NCBI GenBank assembly: GCA_017560945.1
Contig: JAFZDY010000002.1
Span: forward strand, 1 to 64,000
DNA: 64,000 bases
From: Bacteroidaceae bacterium
Lineage (GTDB): Bacteria; Bacteroidota; Bacteroidia; Bacteroidales; Bacteroidaceae
Direction: 5' to 3'
Shown: in pieces, positions 44,026 through 53,116 of the stretch
Numbering within the stretch: the first letter of the stretch is position 1
How the letters are laid out: every line of letters starts with the position of its first letter
Notes under the pieces: model-generated
What the model was told of the DNA's origin: nothing
The model's database searches: none
Seen by the model: the letters and a program-made list of their open reading frames with translations, nothing else
Program-made: the position numbers and the translations under genes

Positions 44026-45204
44026 ATGAATATAGTTCATCTAAAGAAAGGAAAAGAGGAATCCCTCAAGCGTTTTCACCCGTGGGTGTTTTCGGGTGCT
44101 ATTCATCATATTCAAGGCGAACCTGAAGAGGGTGAAGTAGTGCGTGTGCTCACCGCCGACGGACAATTTATTGCCGTAGGTCACTATCAGATAGGTAGCA
44201 TTGCTGTACGAGTGCTCTCATTTGTAGACGAACCCATTGACGAAGCCTTCTGGCATCGTCGCATTGCCGTGGCTTATGATATGCGTCGTGCCATTGGTGT
44301 GGCTGGCAATCCGTTGAATAATACCTATCGTCTTGTACATGGTGAGGGCGACAACCTTCCTGGTCTTGTTATCGATGTGTACGGAAGTACAGCTGTTGTG
44401 CAAGCCCACTCTGTAGGAATGCATGTCTATCGCCACGAAGTCGCTCGTGCCGTAGCCGATGTGATGAAGGGTGTGGTAGAAAACATCTACTATAAGTCAG
44501 AGACTACTCTTCCTTTTAAAGCTGACCTTGGTCAGGAGAATGGATTTATCTTGGGAGGGAGTGCCGATAATGTAGCTATGGAGAATGGACTTAAGTTTCA
44601 TGTCGATTGGCTCAAGGGACAAAAGACAGGCTTCTTTGTCGATCAGCGTGAGAATCGTGCCTTACTCGAACGTTACTCCAAGGATCGTTCAGTGCTCAAT
44701 ATGTTCTGCTACACTGGTGGTTTCTCTTTCTACGCCATGCGCGGAGGAGCAAAACTCGTACATTCGGTGGATAGCTCGGCCAAGGCCATTGACCTTACAA
44801 ATCAGAATGTAGAACTAAACTTCCCTGGTGATCCTCGTCATACGGCTTATGCAGAAGATGCGTTTAAGTATCTCGACCGCATGGGCGATCAGTACGACCT
44901 CATCATTCTTGACCCTCCTGCATTTGCCAAGCATAAGGATGCTCTGCGTAATGCACTTCAAGGATATCGCAAACTCAATGCCAAGGCATTTGAGAAAATC
45001 AAACCTGGAGGTATTCTTTTTACCTTCTCGTGTTCACAAGTGGTAACTAAGGACAACTTCCGTACGGCAGTGTTTACCGCTGCCGCCATGAGTGGACGTA
45101 GTGTACGCATTTTGCACCAATTGACTCAACCCGCTGACCATCCCGTTAATATCTACCACCCAGAGGGTGAATACCTCAAGGGATTGGTTCTCTACGTTGA
45201 ATAA
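44026..45204 (+). CDS. rRNA large-subunit methyltransferase, RlmI-like (PUA + class I SAM MTase)
   Basis: 392 residues from MNIVHLKKGKE; an in-frame ATG at 43993 is an alternative. An N-terminal PUA-like domain (LKRFHPWVFSGAI... GQFIAVGHYQ) is followed by the linker and a Rossmann methyltransferase domain. SAM motif: VLNMFCYTGGFSFYA; motif IV is DPPAFAKH, and a late motif LFTFSCSQVV has the conserved cysteine. RlmI makes m5C1962 in 23S rRNA in E. coli; the exact base here is inferred only from similarity. Confidence 0.85.
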   Translation: MNIVHLKKGKEESLKRFHPWVFSGAIHHIQGEPEEGEVVRVLTADGQFIAVGHYQIGSIAVRVLSFVDEPIDEAFWHRRIAVAYDMRRAIGVAGNPLNNTYRLVHGEGDNLPGLVIDVYGSTAVVQAHSVGMHVYRHEVARAVADVMKGVVENIYYKSETTLPFKADLGQENGFILGGSADNVAMENGLKFHVDWLKGQKTGFFVDQRENRALLERYSKDRSVLNMFCYTGGFSFYAMRGGAKLVHSVDSSAKAIDLTNQNVELNFPGDPRHTAYAEDAFKYLDRMGDQYDLIILDPPAFAKHKDALRNALQGYRKLNAKAFEKIKPGGILFTFSCSQVVTKDNFRTAVFTAAAMSGRSVRILHQLTQPADHPVNIYHPEGEYLKGLVLYVE

Positions 45205-45237
45205 GAGTATATATAAATAAAATATAAGGAGAGATAT

Positions 45238-46155
45238 ATGCCACTTAACTTACCAGACAAACTACCTGCAATCGAACTTTTGAAGCAGGAAAATATCTTT
45301 GTGATTGATAATTCTCGAGCTTCGCATCAAGATATCCGTCCTTTGCGCATTGTGGTACTGAACCTAATGCCCCTGAAGATTACCACGGAGACTGATCTCG
45401 TGCGCCTGCTTTCGAATACACCGCTTCAATTGGAAATTTCGCTCATGAAGGTGAAGAGTCATACTTCTAAAAATACACCAGTAGAGCACATGAAGGCCTT
45501 CTATCGTGACTTTGAACTGATGCGCAATGAGAAGTTTGATGGTATGATTATCACAGGTGCCCCCGTGGAGCATATGGATTTTGAAGAGGTTGCCTATTGG
45601 GACGAGATTTCCGAAATATTCGGTTGGGCTCGTACACACGTGACTTCTACTTTATATATATGTTGGGCCGCTCAAGCAGGACTTTATCACCATTATGGTG
45701 TTCCTAAATATAAGTTGGACAAGAAGATGTTTGGTATTTTTGAACACCGTGCCAACAATCCGTTGTTACCCATTTTCCGAGGTTTCGATGATGTCTTCTA
45801 TGTCCCTCATAGTCGACATACGGAGGTGCGTCGTGAGGATATTTTGAAGGTAAAGGATTTGGATTTGATCTCTGAATCAGACGAGTCAGGTGTATATATG
45901 GTAATGGCTCGTGGAGGTAGAGAAATCTTCGTTACTGGACATTCGGAGTATTCACCTTTGACTCTTGATACCGAATATCGTCGCGATCTTGACAAAGGAC
46001 TTCCCATAGAGATGCCTGTGAATTATTATCGCGATAATGATCCCTCAAAGGGTCCTCTTGTACGTTGGCGTGGACATGCCAACCTCTTCTTCCAGAATTG
46101 GTTGAATTATTATGTATATCAAGAGACTCCGTTTGATATAAATGAGATTAAGTAA
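45238..46155 (+). CDS. metA: Homoserine O-acyltransferase MetA, probably acetyl-CoA specific
   Basis: 305 residues, full MetA length. Activates the hydroxyl of homoserine for methionine synthesis. Catalytic Cys142 in LYICWAAQ, His235 and Glu237 in GHSEYSP are all at the standard positions. The residue that sets the acyl donor, position 111, is Glu (GAPVEHMDF). In characterised MetA proteins Glu111 goes with acetyl-CoA and Gly111 with succinyl-CoA. The product is therefore likely O-acetylhomoserine. It follows the RlmI-like gene by 33 bp. Confidence 0.95.
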   Translation: MPLNLPDKLPAIELLKQENIFVIDNSRASHQDIRPLRIVVLNLMPLKITTETDLVRLLSNTPLQLEISLMKVKSHTSKNTPVEHMKAFYRDFELMRNEKFDGMIITGAPVEHMDFEEVAYWDEISEIFGWARTHVTSTLYICWAAQAGLYHHYGVPKYKLDKKMFGIFEHRANNPLLPIFRGFDDVFYVPHSRHTEVRREDILKVKDLDLISESDESGVYMVMARGGREIFVTGHSEYSPLTLDTEYRRDLDKGLPIEMPVNYYRDNDPSKGPLVRWRGHANLFFQNWLNYYVYQETPFDINEIK

Positions 46156-46163
46156 AAAATAAG

Positions 46164-46260
46164 AGACCCTCCCCCTTTCCCCTCCCTGTATGGAGGAGAG
46201 TGGAATGTTTTGGATAGCATTTTACTCCTTCCCATTCAGGGGAAGGTAAGGGATGGAATC
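46164..46260 (+). repeat. Composite GC-rich palindromic element, intergenic copy
   Basis: Left half GACCCTCCCCCTTTCCCCTC... (46165-46202) and right half TTACTCCTTCCCATTCAGGG... (46222-46260), about 97 bp in all. It is the same element, inverted, as that inside the cytochrome c assembly gene at 24985-25086. It fills the 114-bp gap between metA and the U32 gene. Confidence 0.85.
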
Positions 46261-46269
46261 TGAATAAAT

Positions 46270-48105
46270 ATGATTCGTCAACGTGATATAGAGTTATTGG
46301 CTCCTGCAAAGAATTTGGAGTGTGGCATTGCGGCTATCGACCATGGTGCCGATGCGGTGTACATAGGTGCACCTCGCTTCGGTGCGCGTGCTTCGGCTGG
46401 AAACTCGGTGAATGATATACGGACATTGGCCGACTATGCCCACATCTTTGGCGCACGTATCTACGTGACGGTAAACACCATTCTTCGCGATGATGAGTTG
46501 GCCGATACTGAACAAATGATTTGGCAACTTTACGAAGTTGGAGTGGATGCATTGATTGTGCAAGATATGGCCGTGACTCGTATGAAGTTGCCTCCCATTG
46601 CTCTTCATGCAAGCACGCAGATGGATAATCGTACGGCTGAGAAAGTCAAGTTTTTGGCCGATGCGGGATTTACCCAAGTGGTACTTGCACGCGAGCTTTC
46701 ATTGGAAGATATTTCAGAGATTCATCGTGCGGTTCCTAATACTCCGCTCGAAATATTTGTACATGGAGCATTGTGCGTGAGTTATAGCGGACAATGTTAT
46801 GTGTCCGAAGCCTGCTATGGGCGTAGTGCCAACCGAGGAGAGTGTGCTCAGTTTTGTCGTCTTTCCTTCAATATGGAGGATGCTGATGGACAATTGATAG
46901 CTCGTGACAAGCACTTGCTATCATTGAAAGATTTGAATCAAAGTAATCGATTGGAGCAATTGCTGGATGCCGGTGCTTCGTCGTTGAAGATAGAGGGACG
47001 ATTGAAGGATGTTACGTATGTAAAGAATGTCGTGGCCTATTATCGTCGTCAACTTGACCAACTCTTCAAACGTAGAAAGGAGTATCGTCGTGCTTCATCT
47101 GGTAAAGTAACTACAGACTTTCAACCTCAATTGGACAAGAGTTTCAATCGTGGTTTTACCCATTATTTCCTGGAAGGACGAACATCCGATATTTTCTCAT
47201 TCGATACCCCAAAGTCATTGGGTGAGGAAATGGGACTTGTGAAGGAGGTGCGTGGTAATAGTTTTACCATTGCTGGTGTCAAACCATTTAATAATGGTGA
47301 CGGATTGTGCTACATTGATAACATAGGTCGTTTGCAGGGTTTTCGAGTGAATCGTGTGGATGGTAATCGCCTTTTCCCTCAAGAGATGCCTGCGAGACTT
47401 TTGCCACGAACAAAGATATATCGAAATTTTGACCAAAAGTTTGAACAACAACTTTCTCGTAAATCTGCCGAACGACGTATTCAGGTTGAAGCCCTATTAG
47501 GTGAGACACCATTTGGCTTCTCATTGACATTGAAAGATGAGGATGATGTTTCGGTAAGTATAGCCGTTGAATACAAAAAGGAACAGGCACGTACTCCGCA
47601 GAAGGAGAATTTGCGCAAACAATTGTCCAAATTGGGAAATACTCCTTTTGAACTTATCGATTTACAGATTGAATGGACAGATAATTGGTTCGTACCCTCT
47701 TCTGTCGTAGGTGAGTGGCGCAGGCAAGTGGTAGAATTGTTGCTTAGCGCTCGCCGTATCAACCATCGTCGTCCCTCTGTGGTAATAGGAAAATCTACCC
47801 TCTCTTTCCCTCAAAAGACATTGACCTATATGGGCAATGTGATGAATCGTGAAGCAGAAGCATTTTATCGTGCACATGGTGTGACTGATATTAAACCTGC
47901 TTTTGAAATCAATAAACCAGAAGGCGAGCAGGTAGTGATGACTTGTAGACATTGTTTGCGTTACAGTATGGGATGGTGTCCTGTGCATCATCGTAAGCCA
48001 TCTCCATATCGTGAACCTTATTATATAGTGTCGGGTGATGGCCGACGTTTTCGTTTGGAATTTGATTGCAAACATTGTCAAATGAAGGTATGGGGAAAGG
48101 GATAA
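46270..48105 (+). CDS. U32 family protein (RlhA-like, 23S rRNA hydroxylation group)
   Basis: 611 residues. Residues 1-320 are the U32 barrel: IELLAPAKNLECGIAAIDHGADAVYIG, LHASTQMDN, the cysteine-bearing core EIFVHGALCVSYSGQCYVSE..CYGRSANRGECAQFCR, and SSLKIEGRLKDVTYVKNVV. A beta-rich domain follows (DUF3656-like), and a C-terminal cysteine cluster (CRHCLRYSMGWCPVHH... CKHC) that may bind metal or an Fe-S centre. E. coli relatives RlhA and TrhP hydroxylate rRNA or tRNA; the old label collagenase is misleading. Confidence 0.85.
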   Translation: MIRQRDIELLAPAKNLECGIAAIDHGADAVYIGAPRFGARASAGNSVNDIRTLADYAHIFGARIYVTVNTILRDDELADTEQMIWQLYEVGVDALIVQDMAVTRMKLPPIALHASTQMDNRTAEKVKFLADAGFTQVVLARELSLEDISEIHRAVPNTPLEIFVHGALCVSYSGQCYVSEACYGRSANRGECAQFCRLSFNMEDADGQLIARDKHLLSLKDLNQSNRLEQLLDAGASSLKIEGRLKDVTYVKNVVAYYRRQLDQLFKRRKEYRRASSGKVTTDFQPQLDKSFNRGFTHYFLEGRTSDIFSFDTPKSLGEEMGLVKEVRGNSFTIAGVKPFNNGDGLCYIDNIGRLQGFRVNRVDGNRLFPQEMPARLLPRTKIYRNFDQKFEQQLSRKSAERRIQVEALLGETPFGFSLTLKDEDDVSVSIAVEYKKEQARTPQKENLRKQLSKLGNTPFELIDLQIEWTDNWFVPSSVVGEWRRQVVELLLSARRINHRRPSVVIGKSTLSFPQKTLTYMGNVMNREAEAFYRAHGVTDIKPAFEINKPEGEQVVMTCRHCLRYSMGWCPVHHRKPSPYREPYYIVSGDGRRFRLEFDCKHCQMKVWGKG

Positions 48106-48218
48106 TGTCCTTTTCCCATTTATTTTTTTTTGTAGAATCATAATAAAAGTTAATAAACTGCTGTTCATAATTAAATTTTTCTTTTCTTCGCAGTATATAG
48201 TGTAAACACGCGTATATC

Positions 48219-48992
48219 ATGGAAAAAACGTTGCAGTCTTATACACCCGTATCGTTGGAGCAGATGAAGGCTGTCCGATTGATGAATCGCATAGATACCA
48301 AATATGTGACTACGTTGCCTAAACTCATTCGATTATTGGAGATGGCACGTGATCAGTATTGGGTGCAGGAGATTGACGGAAAGCGAAATATGCCCTATTA
48401 TACCCTTTATTTTGACACTGAAAATTGCGATATGTATCTGGAGCATTTGCGTGGACGAAAGACACGTCAGAAGATACGTATTCGTGCCTATGAACATTCG
48501 GGCATTTCTTTTTTAGAAGTAAAGAACAAGAACAACAAGGGACGTACGGCAAAGAAACGTGTGGAGTGTGCTGCTCACGAGAAGGATATGCATGCCGACT
48601 TTATAGCATCGCATTTGAATTATGAACCTGAGAGATTGCAAAACCGTATCGAAAATCGTTTTTCACGCATTACTTTGGTAAATCGTAACATGACCGAACG
48701 ATTGACCATCGACACAGGACTTCGTTTTCATAATTTTACCACACATACAAAGTGTGCACTTGATGGACTTGTTATCATAGAGCTGAAGCGTGATGGACTT
48801 ACCCATTCACCCATCTTGGAGCTGTTGAGAGAATTACGTATTCAACCCTCAGGATTCAGTAAGTATTGTATGGGCATGGCACTGACCGACGAGGGTTTGA
48901 GGAAAAATCGATTCAAACCTCGTTTGAGGATGGTTAACAAAATATGTCATATAGACTATAATTCAAAGTTTAGAGAAGAAGAAAATAATTAA
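48219..48992 (+). CDS. VTC-domain polyphosphate polymerase-like protein
   Basis: 257 residues, one VTC domain, no membrane segments. The tunnel fold shows as R-x-x-x-R-x-D-T-K-Y (RLMNRIDTKYV), YYTLYFDTENCDMYL, KTRQKIRIRAYE, FLEVKNKNNKGRTAKKR, LVNRNMTERLTIDTGLRF and VIIELKRDGL. The alternating basic residues and the E in LEVK and IELK are those that bind ATP, manganese and phosphate in yeast Vtc4. It is the first gene of a five-gene cluster on one strand, followed after 16 bp by DUF4956. Confidence 0.85.
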   Translation: MEKTLQSYTPVSLEQMKAVRLMNRIDTKYVTTLPKLIRLLEMARDQYWVQEIDGKRNMPYYTLYFDTENCDMYLEHLRGRKTRQKIRIRAYEHSGISFLEVKNKNNKGRTAKKRVECAAHEKDMHADFIASHLNYEPERLQNRIENRFSRITLVNRNMTERLTIDTGLRFHNFTTHTKCALDGLVIIELKRDGLTHSPILELLRELRIQPSGFSKYCMGMALTDEGLRKNRFKPRLRMVNKICHIDYNSKFREEENN

Positions 48993-49008
48993 CTATAATC
49001 ATATAAAA

Positions 49009-49665
49009 ATGGAAGAACTTGAACTTTTTGATGCTCCTGTGGCCGATGCGGTCAGCATGGTAAGGTTGTTGCTGCATTTCTTCATCAACCTCGTTTTTTG
49101 TGGAATCATCATTCACAAATTGTATTATCGCAAGAGTAAACGTCGCGACTATTACTTTACTTTTGCACTTATCAGCTTGAGTATTTTCTTAATGATATTC
49201 CTTTTGGGTAGTGTTAAGATTAAGGTTGGTTTTGCTTTGGGTTTGTTTGCCATCTTTGGTATCATACGTTACCGCACCGAGCAGATGCCTGTGCGTGAGA
49301 TGACCTATTTGTTTATACTTATAGCCGTTTCGGTTATCAATGCTTTGGCAGTAACCCTTTCTTTGGGTGAACTCATTCTTACAAACCTTCTGTTTGTGGG
49401 TAGCATTTGGTTGTTCGAGGATATACCTTGGATCAATCATGTATCCGAGAAGTTGGTCAAGTATGATCGTATAGACCTTATCCAACCCGAACATTATGGA
49501 GAGATGAAGGCTGATTTGGAAAAACGCTTGGGCTTCCCCATCCTTCGATTTGAAGTGGGAGCTGTAGATTTCTTAAAAGATATTGCCATGGTGAAAGTGT
49601 TCTACGAAGGAGAGAAAAGCAATTCTGTAAACACTATGTTTAACTTACCAAAACCTGGTAAATAA
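49009..49665 (+). CDS. DUF4956 membrane protein
   Basis: 218 residues. Five hydrophobic segments in the first 135 residues, with the family hallmark GFALGLFAIFGIIRYRTEQMP, and a C-terminal soluble domain (YDRIDLIQPEHYGEMKADLEKRLGF). DUF4956 proteins almost always accompany VTC-domain proteins, and a role as the membrane partner that anchors or exports the polymer is an inference. It lies 16 bp after the VTC gene and 12 bp before the DUF2490-like gene. Confidence 0.85.
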   Translation: MEELELFDAPVADAVSMVRLLLHFFINLVFCGIIIHKLYYRKSKRRDYYFTFALISLSIFLMIFLLGSVKIKVGFALGLFAIFGIIRYRTEQMPVREMTYLFILIAVSVINALAVTLSLGELILTNLLFVGSIWLFEDIPWINHVSEKLVKYDRIDLIQPEHYGEMKADLEKRLGFPILRFEVGAVDFLKDIAMVKVFYEGEKSNSVNTMFNLPKPGK

Positions 49666-49677
49666 AAGAAAACGCCT

Positions 49678-50520
49678 ATGACAAAGAGATTATTATTCGT
49701 TGCATCTCTTTTTGCTTGCACTGTTTTAAATGTTGTAGCACAAGACTTTAGTGTGGATGATGACTTTGGTGTTGATATTTCATTGGGTGCAGAAAAGGAG
49801 TTACTCCCTGATTTGGAAATTAGTATAGAGGGTGATTTGCGTACGCAACAGAATAGTCAACGCATTGAACGCTATGTGCTTGGTGCTGAACTTTCATACA
49901 AATTCCTCAATACGAAAAAGTTCGATATGAAGGTTAGCGGAGGCTTCGAGTATATGTGGAATCAAAAGTTGGAAGAAACAAATTACAAAGGAACCTGGGA
50001 AGGATACGATTGGGATAATCAATTAATCAAAATTGATGAATATAATGTCAATGAACGCTATTGGCGTAATCGTCATAGAACATCATTGGGACTTTCTGCA
50101 GAGTATTCACCTAACAAAAGATGGTCATTCCAATTGAAGGAAACCGTTCAGTATAGCCATTATTGTCGCGAGGATTCCATCAATCAATTGGAGTATCGCT
50201 ACGATGAAGATGACGATGTAGATGGAGATTATAAGGTGAAACATGATTTGAAATCAGTTGATCCCAAAGATCGCGTGGTGTTACGTTCTAAGTTTACAGT
50301 AGAGTACAATGTGAAGGGACTTCCGCTCAATCCGTTTGCTTCCATTGATTATGGTTGTGGTTTGAATTATACAGCCAATAAGTGGAAGTATTCAGTTGGT
50401 ACAGATTATACTATCAACAAGAAGCACAAGTTCACTCTATATTATCGTTTCCAAACCGAGGATGACGATGATGAACCGAATGGACACATGTTGGGTATGG
50501 GGTATAAGTTGAAATTTTAA
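49678..50520 (+). CDS. DUF2490-like outer-membrane beta-barrel
   Basis: 280 residues. Signal peptide ending VVAQ, then repeated amphipathic strands with aromatic girdles (YVLGAELSYKFLN, KVSGGFEYMWNQ, HRTSLGLSAEYSP, SFQLKETVQYSH, KFTLYYRFQTED) and a C-terminal strand ending YKLKF, typical of outer-membrane insertion. It fits the DUF2490 family. Tightly spaced in the VTC operon (12 bp after DUF4956, 15 bp before the next gene), so the cluster spans inner membrane, periplasm and outer membrane. Confidence 0.75.
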   Translation: MTKRLLFVASLFACTVLNVVAQDFSVDDDFGVDISLGAEKELLPDLEISIEGDLRTQQNSQRIERYVLGAELSYKFLNTKKFDMKVSGGFEYMWNQKLEETNYKGTWEGYDWDNQLIKIDEYNVNERYWRNRHRTSLGLSAEYSPNKRWSFQLKETVQYSHYCREDSINQLEYRYDEDDDVDGDYKVKHDLKSVDPKDRVVLRSKFTVEYNVKGLPLNPFASIDYGCGLNYTANKWKYSVGTDYTINKKHKFTLYYRFQTEDDDDEPNGHMLGMGYKLKF

Positions 50521-50535
50521 TCAAACGACGAACGT

Positions 50536-51000
50536 ATGAAGATAAAGAACGTATTGTTGTGGGTGTCGATGGCCGTATATAGTGTAGGAGCGATGGCTGA
50601 GGACAATCATCTCTACATACAGCCAGGTGCAGGAGAAACTCTCTCATGGAGTGTGCCCTCATTGCAGAAGATGACATTTCAGAATGGCAACTTGGTGTTG
50701 ACCATGAAGAATGGAACCTCTTCCTATACTCCCATAATGTCTATAGAACGTATATACATAGGTACTCCATCCGAAATACAGGGTATCGAGGAGGTTGACA
50801 ATGCTCCGTTGTACTCATGGGATGGCGAAACATTGATACTTAATGCACAATCTGGCGCACAAGTCAGAGTGTATAATGTGGCAGGTGCCGTGGTAAAACA
50901 AGAACGTTTGACAGGAAATTCCATCAATCTCCGAGGACTTGCTAAGGGACTTTATGTGGTGAATGTGGACGGACATATATTTAAAACCATCAAAAAGTAA
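50536..51000 (+). CDS. Small secreted protein with T9SS-like C-terminal sandwich
   Basis: 154 residues. Signal peptide ending AMAED. The middle resembles the beta-rich start of the DUF4353 protein that follows. The last 70 residues (LYSWDGETLILNAQSGAQVRVYNVAGAVVKQERL... INLRGLAKGLYVVNVDGHIFKTIKK) have the N-x-x-G-x-x-V and L-x-x-G-x-Y-V-V pattern of Por-secretion-tail-like domains. It may be a truncated cargo or a small surface protein. 5 bp before the next gene. Confidence 0.7.
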   Translation: MKIKNVLLWVSMAVYSVGAMAEDNHLYIQPGAGETLSWSVPSLQKMTFQNGNLVLTMKNGTSSYTPIMSIERIYIGTPSEIQGIEEVDNAPLYSWDGETLILNAQSGAQVRVYNVAGAVVKQERLTGNSINLRGLAKGLYVVNVDGHIFKTIKK

Positions 51001-51005
51001 CGGAT

Positions 51006-52298
51006 ATGATGAAGAAACTGATACTGTCAATTTTCTCACTTGTTGTATTGACTACGCAAGTGTGCGCACAACAACGAATTTATGTGTGCGAAGGTTTCCG
51101 TTACGATGTGTATGATATCACATCTGCCGATGATATCCGATTCTCATCCGATGGACTCGAAGTGAGCATTGGTAATTACGACACTTACGATATAGACGAG
51201 ATAGACTCCATCACTTTTGCCGAACCTCAGTTCCCTCGCATTGATATTAAGTTTGAGGAGAATACTGCTTCGGTGCAGGTGGGGGCAGGTGTCAAGGGTG
51301 TGACATATAGCATCAATGGTGCTGTGGTTACATTGACATCAACTACCACTTCTAACGAGTATCTCTATTCCGTTTCAGGTACCTCTACCAATGGTTCGCT
51401 TGTCATCAATGGTGATTATAAACTTACCGTGGAATTAGCTGGGCTTACACTGACTAATCCCAAGGGAGCTGCGATTGACATCGAGTGTGGAAAACGTATT
51501 GGTGTAATCCTCAAGGAAGGAACCGTCAATACACTTACCGATGGAAAGAATGGTAGCCACAAGGGTGCATTCTATACCGAAGGTCATCCTGAATTTGAGG
51601 GAGGTGGTACTTTGAACGTGACTGGAAATACCAAACATGCCATTTGTGCCAAAGAATATCTTCAGTTCAAGAAATCCACAGGTATCATCAATGTGCTGGG
51701 TGCTGTCAGCGATGGTATTCATTGTGGTAAGGGCAAGAAGAACGATGACAATTGTTATTTCCAGATAAACGGAGGCATCATCAATGTGAATAATGTAGGT
51801 AGCGATTGTATCGATGCCGATGACTATGGTTGTATGATTATCAAAGGAGGTGAACTCAATCTGACTGTTTCTGCTGAAGACGGAACAGGTTTGAAGTGTG
51901 ATAGCATCATCTATATGACCGGTGGTCAGTTGAATATCAATGTGAATAGTCAGTTGAGCGAAGGTATTCGTACCAACTATGCCGCATATTTCGACGGAGG
52001 AAACATCAGTATGAAGGTGGCTGGCGATGGTGACAAGGGTATTCGTGCCAAGCGTTGTACCAAGACTACGGATACAGTTCTCAATGGAGGTTATCTCTAT
52101 TTCCGTGGAACTACCGTTGATATGACTGTTTCAGGTAAGACCTATGCTGATGGTACCGATTGCGTGGGAATACGTGCTGATAGAGATTTTACTCAGACAG
52201 CAGGAGATATTACCCTCACTATGACAAGTAACGATGCGACTCCTCTGGTAGTCAAGGGTACAGAAAATCGTACCGGTGGTACATTGGTAGTCAAGTGA
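51006..52298 (+). CDS. Secreted DUF4353 (carbohydrate-binding domain-like) beta-helix protein
   Basis: 430 residues, signal peptide ending CAQQ (start 51006 or 51009). Residues 95-430 are a right-handed beta-helix with regular turns (GGTLNVTG, STGIINVLGAVSDGIHCGKG, GGIINVNNVGSDCIDADDYG, GGELNLTVSAEDGTGLKCD, GGNISMKVAGDGDKGIRAKR). The repeated D-G-I and GDGDKG turns are characteristic of DUF4353 and could bind calcium. In other phyla DUF4353 proteins also occur with VTC, DUF4956 and CotH genes. Last gene of the operon, with a very strong terminator after it. Confidence 0.8.
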   Translation: MMKKLILSIFSLVVLTTQVCAQQRIYVCEGFRYDVYDITSADDIRFSSDGLEVSIGNYDTYDIDEIDSITFAEPQFPRIDIKFEENTASVQVGAGVKGVTYSINGAVVTLTSTTTSNEYLYSVSGTSTNGSLVINGDYKLTVELAGLTLTNPKGAAIDIECGKRIGVILKEGTVNTLTDGKNGSHKGAFYTEGHPEFEGGGTLNVTGNTKHAICAKEYLQFKKSTGIINVLGAVSDGIHCGKGKKNDDNCYFQINGGIINVNNVGSDCIDADDYGCMIIKGGELNLTVSAEDGTGLKCDSIIYMTGGQLNINVNSQLSEGIRTNYAAYFDGGNISMKVAGDGDKGIRAKRCTKTTDTVLNGGYLYFRGTTVDMTVSGKTYADGTDCVGIRADRDFTQTAGDITLTMTSNDATPLVVKGTENRTGGTLVVK

Positions 52299-52327
52299 TA
52301 TCAATAATTCCTATTTTGAAGACATCC

Positions 52328-52374
52328 AAAAAGAGATGCCGGACTTTTATTCATTAAGTCCGGCATCTCTTTTT
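52328..52374 (+). terminator. Strong terminator of the VTC operon
   Basis: 19-bp perfect inverted repeat AAAAAGAGATGCCGGACTT / AAGTCCGGCATCTCTTTTT with a nine-base loop. Confidence 0.95.
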
Positions 52375-52572
52375 GGGGTAATGTCAAAACGAATCGTTTT
52401 GTTTGTGTTGCAAAAATGTAAATCTGTTGGTGAATTAAATTTATTCGTATATTTTTGCAATATCTAAACTGATTGTAATAAGTTTAGACCGTTTGAAATC
52501 CTCGGACTGAGATAGGACTTATTTTCAACCCTAAAATATAGGTAAACCAAACTACCGAACTTTGATTACCAA

Positions 52573-52660
52573 ACTATATAGGTTTGATAGGCAAAGTATA
52601 TAGGTTTGGTAGGCAAAGTATATAGGTTTGGTAGGCAAAGTATATAGGTTTGATAGGCTT
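52573..52660. repeat. 22-bp tandem repeat, four units
   Basis: AGTATATAGGTTTGGTAGGC plus AA, four times without spacers (52573, 52595, 52617, 52639), varying at one or two positions. A partial unit precedes it. The frame through it on the minus strand (TYILCLSNLYSL...) is a by-product of the repeat. Confidence 0.9.
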
Positions 52661-52841
52661 AGTTTAAAGTGCTGTTTTGGGATGTTTTTTCGACTACAAT
52701 TCAGTTCGCTATTATGGCATTTTTTTTTATGTACTGGTTGACGGTGTAGTGTACATACTATAATATTATAGTAAAGTGTAATATTGATACCTCGAAAGTC
52801 ACATTTTGTGGTTACTTTTAGGATATTTATAAAAAAATCAA

Positions 52842-53116
52842 TACTTTTGCACACACAAACTTGAATAGTTGAAAAAGTGAAGACAGGCAGGTTTACATAC
52901 GGCAATAGCGCTCTCTCCTATGCAGTTGCATTGGAGTTATTGTCCGCAACGCTTACCCCCCCCCTGTAAACACGTTTATAATCAAATAGTTAGTCGTAGT
53001 AGTGCGACTACAAACCACATATTGGCGTTACCGCTTGGCATATTGCGTGCCCAGTGCGTGACGCCTTTTTTGTATGCAAATTCTTAAACATTAAATAATC
53101 TATAATAACAAAAACG
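52842..53116 (+). promoter_or_regulatory. Promoter and long structured leader of the lipoprotein gene
   Basis: TACTTTTG at 52842-52849 is a good -7 element, 268 bp before the ATG at 53117. The leader contains a 16-codon frame (52920-52970, MQLHWSYCPQRLPPPL) with nine C at 52956-52964. A small hairpin (AGTCG/CGACT, near 52991-53009) follows, and then a terminator-like hairpin with GGCGT (53024) pairing ACGCC (53061-53065) followed by T6. This is the layout of a leader-peptide attenuator, but no regulatory ligand can be named. The 52375-52841 part shows only the 22-bp repeat and AT-rich sequence. Confidence 0.5.

Noticed and set aside
52573..52660. CRISPR array
   Set aside because: Units are contiguous without spacers, and no cas gene is in the window.
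52552..52905. A 117-codon minus-strand frame with repeated YILCLSNLY
   Set aside because: The peptide repeat is generated by the 22-bp DNA repeat; no start signal.
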